DNA of 34,623 nucleotides from an uncultured Oscillospiraceae bacterium (GCA_904420145.1 CAJFUI010000076.1:1-34623), one strand, 5' to 3'; positions 8,968 to 18,760 are shown, counted from the stretch's first letter. Program-made: numbers and translations. The notes: generated by a model from the sequence alone, not told the origin.

Positions 8968-8994
8968 AACACCACCGGCCCAGCCGGTGGTGTT
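8968..8994. terminator. Hairpin 1 of a tandem terminator pair
   Basis: AACACCACCGGC-CCA-GCCGGTGGTGTT, 12-bp perfect stem. Confidence 0.6.
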
Positions 8995-9009
8995 CCTTTA
9001 TAGAAAGGA

Positions 9010-9044
9010 GGGGCCCGGCGGAGAGAAAATCTCCGCCGGGCCCC
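9010..9044. terminator. Hairpin 2 of a tandem terminator pair
   Basis: GGGGCCCGGCGGAGA-GAAAA-TCTCCGCCGGGCCCC, 15-bp perfect stem. Confidence 0.55.
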
Positions 9045-9173
9045 TTGTATCGCTCTGTCTCAGAATCTCTCTCCATCTGCCGCCTCTGGTGATCCGGGCA
9101 CTGCGGAAGTATCTGCGCTCTGCCGAGGTGCGCCAGGAGAAGTCCTCCGTCAAGCGCCCCCTCGGGGAGACTA

Positions 9174-10052
9174 TCAAGCCCCTCTTAATTTCTTCTTGTA
9201 AAACACATAAGAAATCACACCCGGAATGCCAATCCACGCTGCCATCGCGCAAAAAGTAACTGCTTCAAAGTTGGAAATTGTTAAGCTGCAAGCGATATAG
9301 AGCAATGCAATGGGAAGTGCAGTATATCCTAAAATCCTATGCGCCACATCCCATGTCTCCTCATCCTGTACGGTCCACGGCAGCCGCAGCCCGGTGTGCT
9401 TGCTGTACGGTAGTTTCGGGGACACAATCCCAGAAAAGACTATCACACAGAACACCAATGCCATATCAAGCATTTTCTCACCATTCTCCGAAAATGCGAT
9501 AACATCAAAGGCAGACAAGAGAACAAAGGCAATCCCCACGATGAAAACGACAATATTAAAAATGGTCGTGACACGCAGAACTCCTATTTTCAAATCATCA
9601 GTCGTTATGCTTGTCAATAAGGCTAAATTGCGGTACAAAACCATCAATGCCGCAGCCATGCAAACCCCTACTATCGCGATGGAGACGATTTCATTCTTGA
9701 TAATCATAGCAGTTAGCATAGCCGCCATCGAGAAGGAAAGTATCAAGCCTCTTTTTTTATTTGCCTGTTGGAGCAGCTTTTCGCGCTGATTTTTCTTGGC
9801 CAGCTGCTCATTCAGGTTTTCCAATTCCTCGGATAACTCCTTGGTTGATTTACCTTCCGCCTCCATCCCCAAAAGTTGGCTGACGGACACCCCAAGGACC
9901 TCTGCCATGCGGATGAGCGCTTCTGCATCTGGAACCGATAAACCATTTTCCCATTTGGAAACCGTCTGCCGGACGACATTTAGCTTTACTGCCAATTCCT
10001 CTTGGCTCATTCCCTTGGCCTTGCGGAAATGCTTGATAGTTTCATTGATCAT
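9174..10052 (-). CDS. XRE-family HTH regulator fused to an SdpI-like transmembrane domain
   Basis: N-terminus MINETIKHFRKAKGMSQEELAVKLNVVRQTVSKWENGLSVPDAEALIRMAEVLGVSVSQLL (HTH_3); C-terminal multi-TM region with SPKLPYSKHTGLRLPWTVQDEETWDVAHRILGY (SdpI-like signature). SD AAAGGAG before ATG 10052. Confidence 0.87.
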   Translation of the reverse strand: MINETIKHFRKAKGMSQEELAVKLNVVRQTVSKWENGLSVPDAEALIRMAEVLGVSVSQLLGMEAEGKSTKELSEELENLNEQLAKKNQREKLLQQANKKRGLILSFSMAAMLTAMIIKNEIVSIAIVGVCMAAALMVLYRNLALLTSITTDDLKIGVLRVTTIFNIVVFIVGIAFVLLSAFDVIAFSENGEKMLDMALVFCVIVFSGIVSPKLPYSKHTGLRLPWTVQDEETWDVAHRILGYTALPIALLYIACSLTISNFEAVTFCAMAAWIGIPGVISYVFYKKKLRGA

Positions 10053-10220
10053 TGTTGCGCTCCTTTCTGCTGCGGTAAATGCACCGCCATTATACAGGCA
10101 GGCTTCTTCTGATACAAGCAACGAAAATTAACACAGCCCTCAAATAGGCTGAAAACACCGGAAGGGTCAAATAATAGCGCTGGAAGGGCGCGAGCGCCCC
10201 CTTGCTTTTTTCTCCCGTCT

Positions 10221-10302
10221 CTGCTATGATACCCTGCGGTGAGTTCGGAACCATCCTCACCGAACCGCTTTGCAAGCGGGGAAAAAACAAAACTAAGGAG
10301 AA
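10221..10302 (+). promoter_or_regulatory. Probable preQ1 riboswitch (preQ1-III-like) upstream of queT
   Basis: GCTATGATACCCTGCGGTGAGTTCGGAACCATCCTCACCGAACCGCTTTGCAAGCGGGGAAAAAACAAAACTAAGGAG: overlapping GGTGAG/CTCACC and GTTCGG/CCGAAC pairings, a CCGCTT/AAGCGG side hairpin, an A-rich linker, and TCCT able to pair with the AGGA of the SD. Context is queT. Confidence 0.68.
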
Positions 10303-10309
10303 ATGCAAC

Positions 10310-10801
10310 ATGAAGCAAACCACCCCTGCTCGCACCCTGTGTCAGGGTGCCGTCATCGCTGCGCTGTATGTGGCGCTGACCTATGCCGCCTCCCTCTTAG
10401 GGCTGTCCTCCGGCGTGATCCAGCTCCGGCTCAGCGAGGCGCTGTGTATTCTGCCGCTGTTTCTGCCTGCCGCCGTGCCGGGGCTCTTCGTGGGCTGTCT
10501 GCTGGCCAATTTGCTCACCGGCTGCGTGGCGCTGGACATCGTCTGCGGCTCTATGGCCACTCTGATCGGCGCTGTGGGCACCTATGCCCTCCGCCGCCAC
10601 TACCTGCCCTCCCTGCTGCCCCCCATCCTGGCTAACACCCTCATCGTGCCCTGGGTGCTGCGCTTTGGCTACGGCGCTCCCGACGCCATCTGGTACATGA
10701 TGCTCACTGTGGGCACGGGAGAGGTTCTCTCCGTGGGGGTGCTGGGTACCCTGCTTTATTTGGCCCTCCGGCGCAGCGCCGTCCACCGGCTGGCCCAGTG
10801 A
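10310..10801 (+). CDS. queT: QueT family queuosine-precursor transporter
   Basis: MKQTTPARTLCQGAVIAALYVALTYAASLLGLSSGVIQLRLSEALCILPLFLPAAVPGLFVGCLLANLLTG...; QueT-type ECF S-component. SD AAGGAG. Confidence 0.88.
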   Translation: MKQTTPARTLCQGAVIAALYVALTYAASLLGLSSGVIQLRLSEALCILPLFLPAAVPGLFVGCLLANLLTGCVALDIVCGSMATLIGAVGTYALRRHYLPSLLPPILANTLIVPWVLRFGYGAPDAIWYMMLTVGTGEVLSVGVLGTLLYLALRRSAVHRLAQ

Positions 10802-10920
10802 CCGCTTTCAGCGGCACGGCCATGAGAGTAAAGCGCGTGGGCCATGACGGCCCCCATGCGCGAAACTTCACGCGCCGCGTTCTTTTGCCTGTTATCGCGG
10901 CGCGCCCGTTCCATGTACAA

Positions 10921-10956
10921 AAAGCCTCTGCCTATCAAAAGATAGGCAGAGGCTTT
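10921..10956. terminator. Bidirectional intrinsic terminator
   Basis: AAAGCCTCTGCCTATC-AAAA-GATAGGCAGAGGCTTT, 16-bp perfect stem, then CGTTTTT; between convergent queT and the radical SAM gene. Confidence 0.85.
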
Positions 10957-10985
10957 CGTTTTTCCAGCGAAAACATCTGAGGAGA

Positions 10986-11858
10986 CTACACACCCCGAAG
11001 ATCAAAGATGGGGGTATAGGAGGACTGGGCGGCGTCCAGCTCCTGGGTGTAGCCGTGGGTGATGCCCACATTCTCCATATAGGCCTTGGCCGCCCGGAGC
11101 TCCGCGCCGGTGATCCGCCGGGCCAGCAGCCCCTCCGCCCCAGCCTGCGGGGTGTACTGGGCCATCAGGGAGAAGAGGACCTCCCCAGGGGCAAAGGTAC
11201 GGGCGACATAGTCCATGACGGCCCTGGTGTTCTCGATCGCGCCGGGCAGCAGCAGATGGCGGATGACCACGCCCCGCCGGAGGAGCCCATGGTCATCAAA
11301 CACGCAGGGGCCCACCTGGCGCACCATCTCCCGGATGGCGGCCGCGGCCACAGGGAAGTAGTCCGCCGCGCCGCTGCAGCGCTGGGCCAGGGCGCTGTCG
11401 GCATACTTCAGATCGGGCAGGTAGATCTGGACCCGGCCCTCCAGCAGCCGCAGAGTCTCCACGCGCTCATAGCCGCCGGTGTTCCACACCACCGGCACCT
11501 GCGGCGGTTCCTCCAGCGCCTCCCGGATGGGCAGGGTGAATTGGGTGGGGCTGACCAAGTTGATGTTGTGGGCCCCTTGGGCGATGAGCTCCTGAAAGAT
11601 CTCCCGCAGCCGCTCCACAGAAATGGTTCGCCCAAATCCGCCGTGGCTGATGCTTCCGTTTTGGCAGAAGACGCAGCCTAAGGGGCAGCCGGAGAAGAAC
11701 ACCGCGCCGCTGCCCCGGCTGCCGCTGATGCAGGGTTCCTCCCAGTGGTGGAGGGCCGCTAAGGCCACTACCGGTTCTGAGGGCGCGCCGCAGCGCCCCT
11801 CCCCCCGCTCCTTTGTCCGCACCGCGCCGCACATGCGGGGACAGAGATTGCAGATCAT
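10986..11858 (-). CDS. Radical SAM protein, pyruvate-formate-lyase-activating-enzyme-like
   Basis: MICNLCPRMCGAVRTKERGEGRCGAP...FFSGCPLGCVFCQNGSISHGGFG; CxxxCxxC cluster motif plus an extra N-terminal Cys motif. Confidence 0.88.
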   Translation of the reverse strand: MICNLCPRMCGAVRTKERGEGRCGAPSEPVVALAALHHWEEPCISGSRGSGAVFFSGCPLGCVFCQNGSISHGGFGRTISVERLREIFQELIAQGAHNINLVSPTQFTLPIREALEEPPQVPVVWNTGGYERVETLRLLEGRVQIYLPDLKYADSALAQRCSGAADYFPVAAAAIREMVRQVGPCVFDDHGLLRRGVVIRHLLLPGAIENTRAVMDYVARTFAPGEVLFSLMAQYTPQAGAEGLLARRITGAELRAAKAYMENVGITHGYTQELDAAQSSYTPIFDLRGV

Positions 11859-12445
11859 CGCTCACCCCGCTTTTTGAAGTCCGGCCCCAAGTCCCCCGCC
11901 ATCCAGTGGCGGCGGCAGAGACTGACATACCGCTCGTTGGCCCCAAGGAGCACCTGCTCCCCCTCCCGGAGGACCCGCCCCTCCCCGTCAAAGCGGGCGT
12001 TGAAGGTGGCCTTTCTGCCGCACCAGCAGATGGTCTTTACCTCCTCGATCTTGTCCGCCATCACCAGCAGCTCATAGCTGCCGGGGAAGAGCTCCCCCCG
12101 GAAGTCCGAGCGCAGCCCATAGCAGATTACCGGGATGTCCCAGTCGTCCACCATATGGACCAGATAGCGGACCTCCTCCCGGGTGAGAAACTGGGCCTCG
12201 TCCACGATGACGCAGTCATAGGCCCGCAGGTCCGCCTCCTCCATGGCGCGCATCTCATCGAAGTACACGCAGGGACAGGACAGTCCGATGCGGGAGCAGA
12301 TGACATGCTCCCCGTCCCTATTGTCCATGCGGGGCTTGACCATCAGGGCCCGCTGGCCCCGCTCCTCGTAGTTGAAGCGGGCCATCAGGGCGTTGGCCGT
12401 CTTGCTGGAGCCCATGGCCCCGTATTTGAAATACAGCTGTGCCAT
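11855..12445 (-). CDS. tdk: Thymidine kinase
   Basis: MAQLYFKYGAMGSSKTANALMARFNYEERG...VIVDEAQFLTREEV...CWCGRKATFNAR; type II TK with Zn-binding Cys. 4-bp overlap with the next gene. Confidence 0.92.
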   Translation of the reverse strand: MAQLYFKYGAMGSSKTANALMARFNYEERGQRALMVKPRMDNRDGEHVICSRIGLSCPCVYFDEMRAMEEADLRAYDCVIVDEAQFLTREEVRYLVHMVDDWDIPVICYGLRSDFRGELFPGSYELLVMADKIEEVKTICWCGRKATFNARFDGEGRVLREGEQVLLGANERYVSLCRRHWMAGDLGPDFKKRGER

Positions 12446-12449
12446 CTTC

Positions 12450-13535
12450 TTATCCTCCCTGCTCCGCCATGGGTCCGCCGTCAAGGCAGCGGCGGACCTC
12501 GGAGAGAAATTTTCCAAAGGCGGAGGGCACCGCCAGCTGCTCAAGGGCCTCGGCGTCCGCCCAGAAAAAGTCCGGCGCCTCCCCCCGCACGTCGAGGAGA
12601 TAGCCGGTCATGTGCCACTCCACATGGGTAAAAATGTGCTTTGCCTGCAGCTTCTGCCGCCAGTCCACGGTTTTCAGCCCCCAGGCCTCCACCGGCCAGC
12701 CCGCCTCCGCATCCTCTAAAGCGCCGGACACATGGGGAAACTCCCACAGTCCCGCCAGCAGTCCCTCCTCCGGCCGCTTGCGCAGGGCGACCTTCCCCTC
12801 CCGCAGCATCAGATAGACTGTCATCGATTCAATGCGGCGCTTAGCCTTTTTCCGGCGGAGGGGCAGCAGCTCCTCCACGCCGCCGGCGTGGGCGGCACAG
12901 AGATGGCTGACGGGACAGCGGGCGCAGTCGGGCTCGCCGTTTGGCAGGCACACCGTAGCCCCCAGGTCCATCAGCGCCTGATTGTAGGCACCGGGCCGCT
13001 CCTTAGGCATGGCCTCCGCCACCATGGTGCGAAAGGTCCTGCGGACCTTGGGGTCCATAATGTCCTCCCGGATATCCGCTACACGGGCCACGATGCGCAG
13101 CGCGTTGCCGTCCACGGCGGGAACACACTGGTCAAAGGCGATGGAGGCGATGGCCCCGGCGGTGTAGTCCCCCACGCCGCTGAGGCGGATCAGCTCCTCA
13201 TAGGTGCGGGGAAAGACACCGCCGTAGTCGGAGAGGATGGTGCGGGCAGCCCTCTGGAGATTTCGGGCCCGGCTGTAGTAGCCAAGGCCCTGCCACAGCT
13301 TCATCAGCCGCTCCTCCTCCGCGTAGGCCAGAGCCGCCACGTCGGGCAGCTCCACCATCCACCGCTCATAGTAGGGGATCACTGCCGCCACCCGGGTCTG
13401 CTGGAGCATGATCTCCGACACCCACACCCGGTAGGGATCCCTGGTCCCCCGCCATGGCAGCGTCCGCTTGTGGACGTCGTACCATGCCAAAAGGGGGGCG
13501 GCTATGGCGTTCAGCCGCTGTTGTTTCTCGTCCAT
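12450..13535 (-). CDS. mutY: A/G-specific adenine glycosylase
   Basis: MLQQTRVAAVIPYYERW, LSGVGDYTAGAIASIAF, VDGNALRI, CLPNGEPDCARCPVSHLC Fe-S motif; C-terminal NUDIX-like domain. Confidence 0.93.
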   Translation of the reverse strand: MDEKQQRLNAIAAPLLAWYDVHKRTLPWRGTRDPYRVWVSEIMLQQTRVAAVIPYYERWMVELPDVAALAYAEEERLMKLWQGLGYYSRARNLQRAARTILSDYGGVFPRTYEELIRLSGVGDYTAGAIASIAFDQCVPAVDGNALRIVARVADIREDIMDPKVRRTFRTMVAEAMPKERPGAYNQALMDLGATVCLPNGEPDCARCPVSHLCAAHAGGVEELLPLRRKKAKRRIESMTVYLMLREGKVALRKRPEEGLLAGLWEFPHVSGALEDAEAGWPVEAWGLKTVDWRQKLQAKHIFTHVEWHMTGYLLDVRGEAPDFFWADAEALEQLAVPSAFGKFLSEVRRCLDGGPMAEQGG

Positions 13536-13549
13536 GATTTCCTCCTGCT

Positions 13550-14392
13550 CTATCCAAACCGCTTGGCATAGCCGCACCGGCGGCACAGGGCCTCCGAGGG
13601 CTGCCGGCGGGAAAAGCCGTCGTAGAGGGCCTTGGCCCGCGGGCTCTGCAGAATGGCCGGCAGCTCCTCCAAAAAGATATTTCCAAGGGGGATGTCCCCC
13701 TCGTGGTCCAGGCAGCAGGGCACCACCGTGCCGTCCACAAGCACCGCCACCTGGGAGCGCAGAGCCTGGCAGAAGGCGGCGCCGGTCTCCTGGGCGGCAA
13801 GATCCGGCCAGTCGAAGCGCTCCGCCAGCTCCAGATACAGCCTCTCCCCCAGCCGCCAGCTTCCCCGCCTGGGCTGAGGACAGCAGAGCGGCGGCTGGCC
13901 GATCCGCTCCTCCAAAAAGGAGAGGATTTCCCCGTTGCGTGACTCGGCGCCGCCGAGGTTCCACAGCCGCAGGGCGCAGATGATCCCCCGCTCTGCCGCG
14001 GCGCAGGCAAAGGACCATGCCTCGCCAAGATAGTCCGTCAGCGCCATGGCACCGTTGCCCTCCATGCTGTGGAGGGAGACACTCACCTTGTGGAGGGCCG
14101 CCGGGGCGGCAAGGAGCGTCTCCCGCCGCGCCGGCAGGAGGGTACCGTTGGTGGTGAGGCAGACCTTGGCGTCCAGCTCACTGCAGATGGCTAAAATTTC
14201 TCGCAGCTCCGGGTGGAGCAGGGGCTCCCCCATCACGTGGAGATAGAAGTAGCCCACATAGGGCCGCAGCCGCTCCCCGGCGGTGCGAAAGTCCGCCGCC
14301 GTCATCTCCCCCAGAGTCCGCCGGGTACCCGGACAGAAGTCGCAGCGGAGGTTGCAGCGGTTGGTAATCTCGATGTAGGCTTTTTTCAGCAT
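13550..14392 (-). CDS. Radical SAM/SPASM-like protein
   Basis: MLKKAYIEITNRCNLRCDFCPG (CxxxCxxC), HVMGEPLLHPEL, C-terminal CCLDHEGDIPLGNIF...CRRCGY. Confidence 0.87.
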   Translation of the reverse strand: MLKKAYIEITNRCNLRCDFCPGTRRTLGEMTAADFRTAGERLRPYVGYFYLHVMGEPLLHPELREILAICSELDAKVCLTTNGTLLPARRETLLAAPAALHKVSVSLHSMEGNGAMALTDYLGEAWSFACAAAERGIICALRLWNLGGAESRNGEILSFLEERIGQPPLCCPQPRRGSWRLGERLYLELAERFDWPDLAAQETGAAFCQALRSQVAVLVDGTVVPCCLDHEGDIPLGNIFLEELPAILQSPRAKALYDGFSRRQPSEALCRRCGYAKRFG

Positions 14393-14425
14393 AGTGTACT
14401 CCCGGTGGTTATAGAGGTGATATGG

Positions 14426-15526
14426 CTACAGCACAAGGGGCTCCGGCGTCACGCTCCGGTGCCAGCGAAAGAGCTCCGCGTCGATCTCCTCTGTCCCCGG
14501 CGGCACCGGCACCTCCACCACCGCCGCCCGCAGGGGCAGGCCGTGGCGGCCGGCCTCCTGGTCGGCCTTGGCCAGGAAAAGCATGCTGGAGGCGGAGGAG
14601 ACCACAGGGCCGCCGCCGGACTGGCTGACCGATGGGGTGGGAGGCGGTCCATCCAGCACGGACCTCGCCCGGATGTCGAGGGACAGCCCCTCCGCCGTCT
14701 CATACTCCACCACCGGCAGCAGCATCCCCTCGGGGCAGACAGAGGGCAGCAGCTCATAGAGACTCTCCTCCGCCCGGTCCGCCGCGGTGCGCTCCTCCGC
14801 CGTCAGTCCCGGACGCGCCCGGTACTGCCGGTACATCTCCCGGTAGGCCTCATAGGGGTCGTAGAGGTACGCCCGGTGGAGATAGACCGCGTGCTCCGCT
14901 CCGTCGCCGCCGAAGGTCACAGCCTCCCCCCTGCCGTCCCCCACTTGGAGGCGCAGAGGCTTCTGGACCAGATAGCTCTCCACCCGCCGCGCCGACATCA
15001 AGACCACAGGGCCCGCCGTAGAGATGTCTCCAAGGCTGGGCAGGCTCCGGCCGATCTCCGCCTCCAGCAGGAAGCACCGCTCCAGGGGCGTCTCGGTCAA
15101 TATCCCCTCCGGCCGCCACCCGGCGCGCAGAAAGGTCTCCAAAAGCAGAATCCCCTCCCAGTCGGTCCCCTCTACCGCTCTATAGGAGGAGCCGGACACC
15201 GGATAGGCAACGCCGCCGATCTCCACAGACCGGAGGTGCTCCACCGTCAGGCGGGGCTCTGTCTGCCGCTGGCTCTGCTCCTGCTCCACCAGCTCCTCCC
15301 GGAGGGTGGCCGGCGGCTTGGGAGGATTGTCCATGGCCGAGAGCTCCGCCTCCTCCAGCCGCTCGCCGTAGGTGTCGTCATACTGGAGAAAGTAGAGCTT
15401 CGCCTGCTCCCCCTGCCGGGTCAGGCCTATCACGCAGCCGGTGCAGCTGCCCGAGGCAAAGGGGCGGCCGAGCACAAGACACTCCTCGATAGAGGGTATA
15501 CCCTCCCGCAGCTCCTGTAAATTCAT
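14426..15526 (-). CDS. Protein of unknown function (366 aa)
   Basis: Long ORF, favoured start MNLQELREGIPSIEECLVLGRPF with SD-like GGGGGAGG; no family recognised. Confidence 0.7.
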   Translation of the reverse strand: MNLQELREGIPSIEECLVLGRPFASGSCTGCVIGLTRQGEQAKLYFLQYDDTYGERLEEAELSAMDNPPKPPATLREELVEQEQSQRQTEPRLTVEHLRSVEIGGVAYPVSGSSYRAVEGTDWEGILLLETFLRAGWRPEGILTETPLERCFLLEAEIGRSLPSLGDISTAGPVVLMSARRVESYLVQKPLRLQVGDGRGEAVTFGGDGAEHAVYLHRAYLYDPYEAYREMYRQYRARPGLTAEERTAADRAEESLYELLPSVCPEGMLLPVVEYETAEGLSLDIRARSVLDGPPPTPSVSQSGGGPVVSSASSMLFLAKADQEAGRHGLPLRAAVVEVPVPPGTEEIDAELFRWHRSVTPEPLVL

Positions 15527-15639
15527 CGTCCTCCCCCTTCCAAAGGTTTTCCCCATTGTAGCACATCCCCCGTCCCGCCGCAATCCAAAACACGCCGCCG
15601 GCGGGGTCGGCACAGGCCAAAGCTCCATACCGCAGGGCC

Positions 15640-16089
15640 CTACCGCTCCTTCTCCATGACAAAGTTGGTCAGCTTGACGCCGCGGCGCTCCACCTGCTGC
15701 TCCCGCACCACCCGGTAGCCCCGCTTCTCGAAGAAGGGCCGGGCCGTGAGGGAGGCGTGGGTTACAATTTTCCCCGGAATCCTCCCCTCCAGCCGATCGC
15801 AGATGGCGGAGGCGATCCCCTGCCCCTGATAGGCGCGGTGGACGTACAGCCGGTCGAGATAGCCGGAGGCATCCATGTCCCCGAACCCCACGATGATCCC
15901 GTCCTCCACCGCCACCACCGTATCGTGCTCCTGAAAGGAGCGGTCCCACGCCGCGAGATCCACTTCTCCCGTAGCCCAAGCCCGCAGCTGCTCTGTGGTA
16001 TAGTCCGCGGCGTTGATGGTGTGGACCGTCTCATAGAACAGCGCCGCCATCTCCCCGCAGTCCGACGGCTGATATGCCCGAAGCTCCAT
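15640..16089 (-). CDS. GNAT family N-acetyltransferase
   Basis: MELRAYQPSDCGEMAALFYETVHTIN...LDRLYVHRAYQGQGIASAICDRLE; GNAT acetyl-CoA motif. Confidence 0.88.
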   Translation of the reverse strand: MELRAYQPSDCGEMAALFYETVHTINAADYTTEQLRAWATGEVDLAAWDRSFQEHDTVVAVEDGIIVGFGDMDASGYLDRLYVHRAYQGQGIASAICDRLEGRIPGKIVTHASLTARPFFEKRGYRVVREQQVERRGVKLTNFVMEKER

Positions 16090-16195
16090 AGGCCCTCCTG
16101 CTTCCTGCCGTTTTCCGGCGACAGTTTGATCTTATTATACAGCGGCTCCCCTCCTTTGGGAATAGCCAAAGGGATGCCACAGGAAAAAGTCCCTG

Positions 16196-16224
16196 TTGAC
16201 AAGGGGACCTATTCTTTTTATAAT
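16196..16224 (+). promoter_or_regulatory. Perfect-consensus sigma-A promoter for metK
   Basis: TTGACA (16196-16201), 17 bp, TATAAT (16219-16224). Confidence 0.85.
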
Positions 16225-16260
16225 GATAAATGGACCTTATCAGGTTCTTACAATTTCATC

Positions 16261-16355
16261 CCTTATCAAGAGTGGCGGAGGGAACGGCCCGATGAAGCCA
16301 CGGCAACCTGCTTTCGGCAAGGTGCCAATTCCGGCGGAAACGCAAGATGAGGAAA
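16261..16355 (+). promoter_or_regulatory. SAM-I (S-box) riboswitch
   Basis: CCTTATCAAGAGTGGCGGAGGGAACGGCCCGATGAAGCCACGGCAACC...GGTGCCAATTCCGGC...GATGAGG is the canonical S-box core; upstream of metK. Confidence 0.95.
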
Positions 16356-16366
16356 CCAAAAGTTTC

Positions 16367-16389
16367 GACACGCTCCGCCGGAGCGTGTC
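16367..16389 (+). terminator. Riboswitch-associated terminator hairpin
   Basis: GACACGCTCC-GCC-GGAGCGTGTC followed by TTCTCATTTTG. Confidence 0.75.
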
Positions 16390-16438
16390 TTCTCATTTTG
16401 CCCAGAAATTTCAGAAAGGAAAAGAAAGGAAGCAAACT

Positions 16439-17593
<1,155 letters not shown>

Positions 17594-17631
17594 CGGTGCG
17601 CCTCCGCTCTCTTTGATCTGCAGTCATAAAG

Positions 17632-17692
17632 CCCCCCTTCTGTGCCGAGAAGCGTCCTTTATGAAAGGGCGCTTCTCGGCACAGAAGGGGGG
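17632..17692. repeat. Long near-perfect palindrome (about 28-29 bp stem)
   Basis: CCCCCCTTCTGTGCCGAGAAGCGTCCTTT-ATG-AAAGGGCGCTTCTCGGCACAGAAGGGGGG. Confidence 0.85.
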
Positions 17693-17855
17693 TGCTGTTC
17701 ATTTTAGAAAAGCGGAAGTCCCAAATTTTGTTCAAAAATGACCAAAACAGGAGAAAATTTCCCTTCTCTTTAGCTTTTTCCGCCCTTGACAGACGCTCTG
17801 CACTGGTATATTCTCTAAACGAATATAAATTTGCTGCATTTTTAGGAGATTTTTC

Positions 17856-18707
17856 ATGAAACCCTTAATTTTTCAAACTGATTTCGGCCTGCAGGACGGC
17901 GCGGTCTGCGCCATGTACGGCGTGGCCTACTCCGTCTGCCACGACCTGACGGTTCATGATCTGACCCACGACATCCGCCCCTACGACATCTGGGAGGCCA
18001 GCTACCGCCTGACCCAGACGGTGAACTACTGGGAGGAGGGCACGGTGTTCGTCTCTGTGGTGGACCCCGGCGTGGGCTCCACCCGGCGGAGCATCGTGGC
18101 CAAGACCGCCGCAGGGCAGTATATCGTCACCCCGGACAACGGCACGCTGACCCATATCAAGCGCCACGTGGGGCTTGTGGCCGCCCGCAGCATCGACGAG
18201 AGCGTCAACCGCCTGCCCAACTCCGGGGAGAGCTACACCTTCCACGGCCGGGATATCTACGCCTACACCGGCGCCCGCTTAGCCGCCGGCGTCATCACCT
18301 TTGAGGAGGTGGGTCCCGAGGTGGAGGTGGACTCCGTCATCGAGCTGCCCACCACCCCCGCCCAGCGCACCGCCGACGGCGGCGTCACCGGCACCATCGA
18401 CGTGCTGGACGTGCGCTTTGGCAGCCTGTGGACCAACATCCCCAACACCCTCTTTAAGGAGCTGGGGCTCCAGTTTGGGGAAAAGGCGGAGATTTTAGTG
18501 GAAAACGACACCCGGACCCTCTACCGCAACATCCTCACCTACGCCAAGAGCTTTGCCGACGTCTATGTGGGCGAGCCGCTGATCTATATCAACTCCCTGG
18601 ACTGCCTGGCCGTGGCCATCAACCAGGGCTCCTTCGCCAAGGCCTACAACATCGGCACCGGCAACAGCTGGCACATCACCGTGCGCAAATTCAAGGGGTA
18701 TCTGTAA
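17856..18707 (+). CDS. S-adenosyl-L-methionine hydroxide adenosyltransferase (SAM hydrolase, DUF62 family)
   Basis: MKPLIFQTDFGLQDGAVCAMYGV...VVDPGVGSTRRSIVAKTAAGQYIVTPDNGTLT...FHGRDIYA; DUF62 motifs. SD AGGAG. Confidence 0.9.
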   Translation: MKPLIFQTDFGLQDGAVCAMYGVAYSVCHDLTVHDLTHDIRPYDIWEASYRLTQTVNYWEEGTVFVSVVDPGVGSTRRSIVAKTAAGQYIVTPDNGTLTHIKRHVGLVAARSIDESVNRLPNSGESYTFHGRDIYAYTGARLAAGVITFEEVGPEVEVDSVIELPTTPAQRTADGGVTGTIDVLDVRFGSLWTNIPNTLFKELGLQFGEKAEILVENDTRTLYRNILTYAKSFADVYVGEPLIYINSLDCLAVAINQGSFAKAYNIGTGNSWHITVRKFKGYL

Positions 18708-18760
18708 GCGTATATCCGCGGCAACAATCCGCTGATAGAATCAATTTAGGAGGAAAGAAC

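Noticed and set aside
12900-12970. Non-canonical Fe-S spacing in MutY (C-X7-C-X2-C-X5-C)
   Set aside because: One residue longer than the E. coli spacing, but CLPNG-type variants are, to my knowledge, common in clostridial MutY; not treated as novel.
13550-14392. Possible RiPP biosynthetic locus around the SPASM-like radical SAM gene
   Set aside because: No short precursor-like ORF, RRE domain, peptidase or exporter is seen next to it; neighbours are mutY, tdk and an unknown protein.
14213-15520. 435-aa plus-strand ORF antisense to the unknown 366-aa protein
   Set aside because: Arg/His/Leu-biased shadow translation; the minus-strand frame has a better SD and operon context, although the protein family remains unknown.
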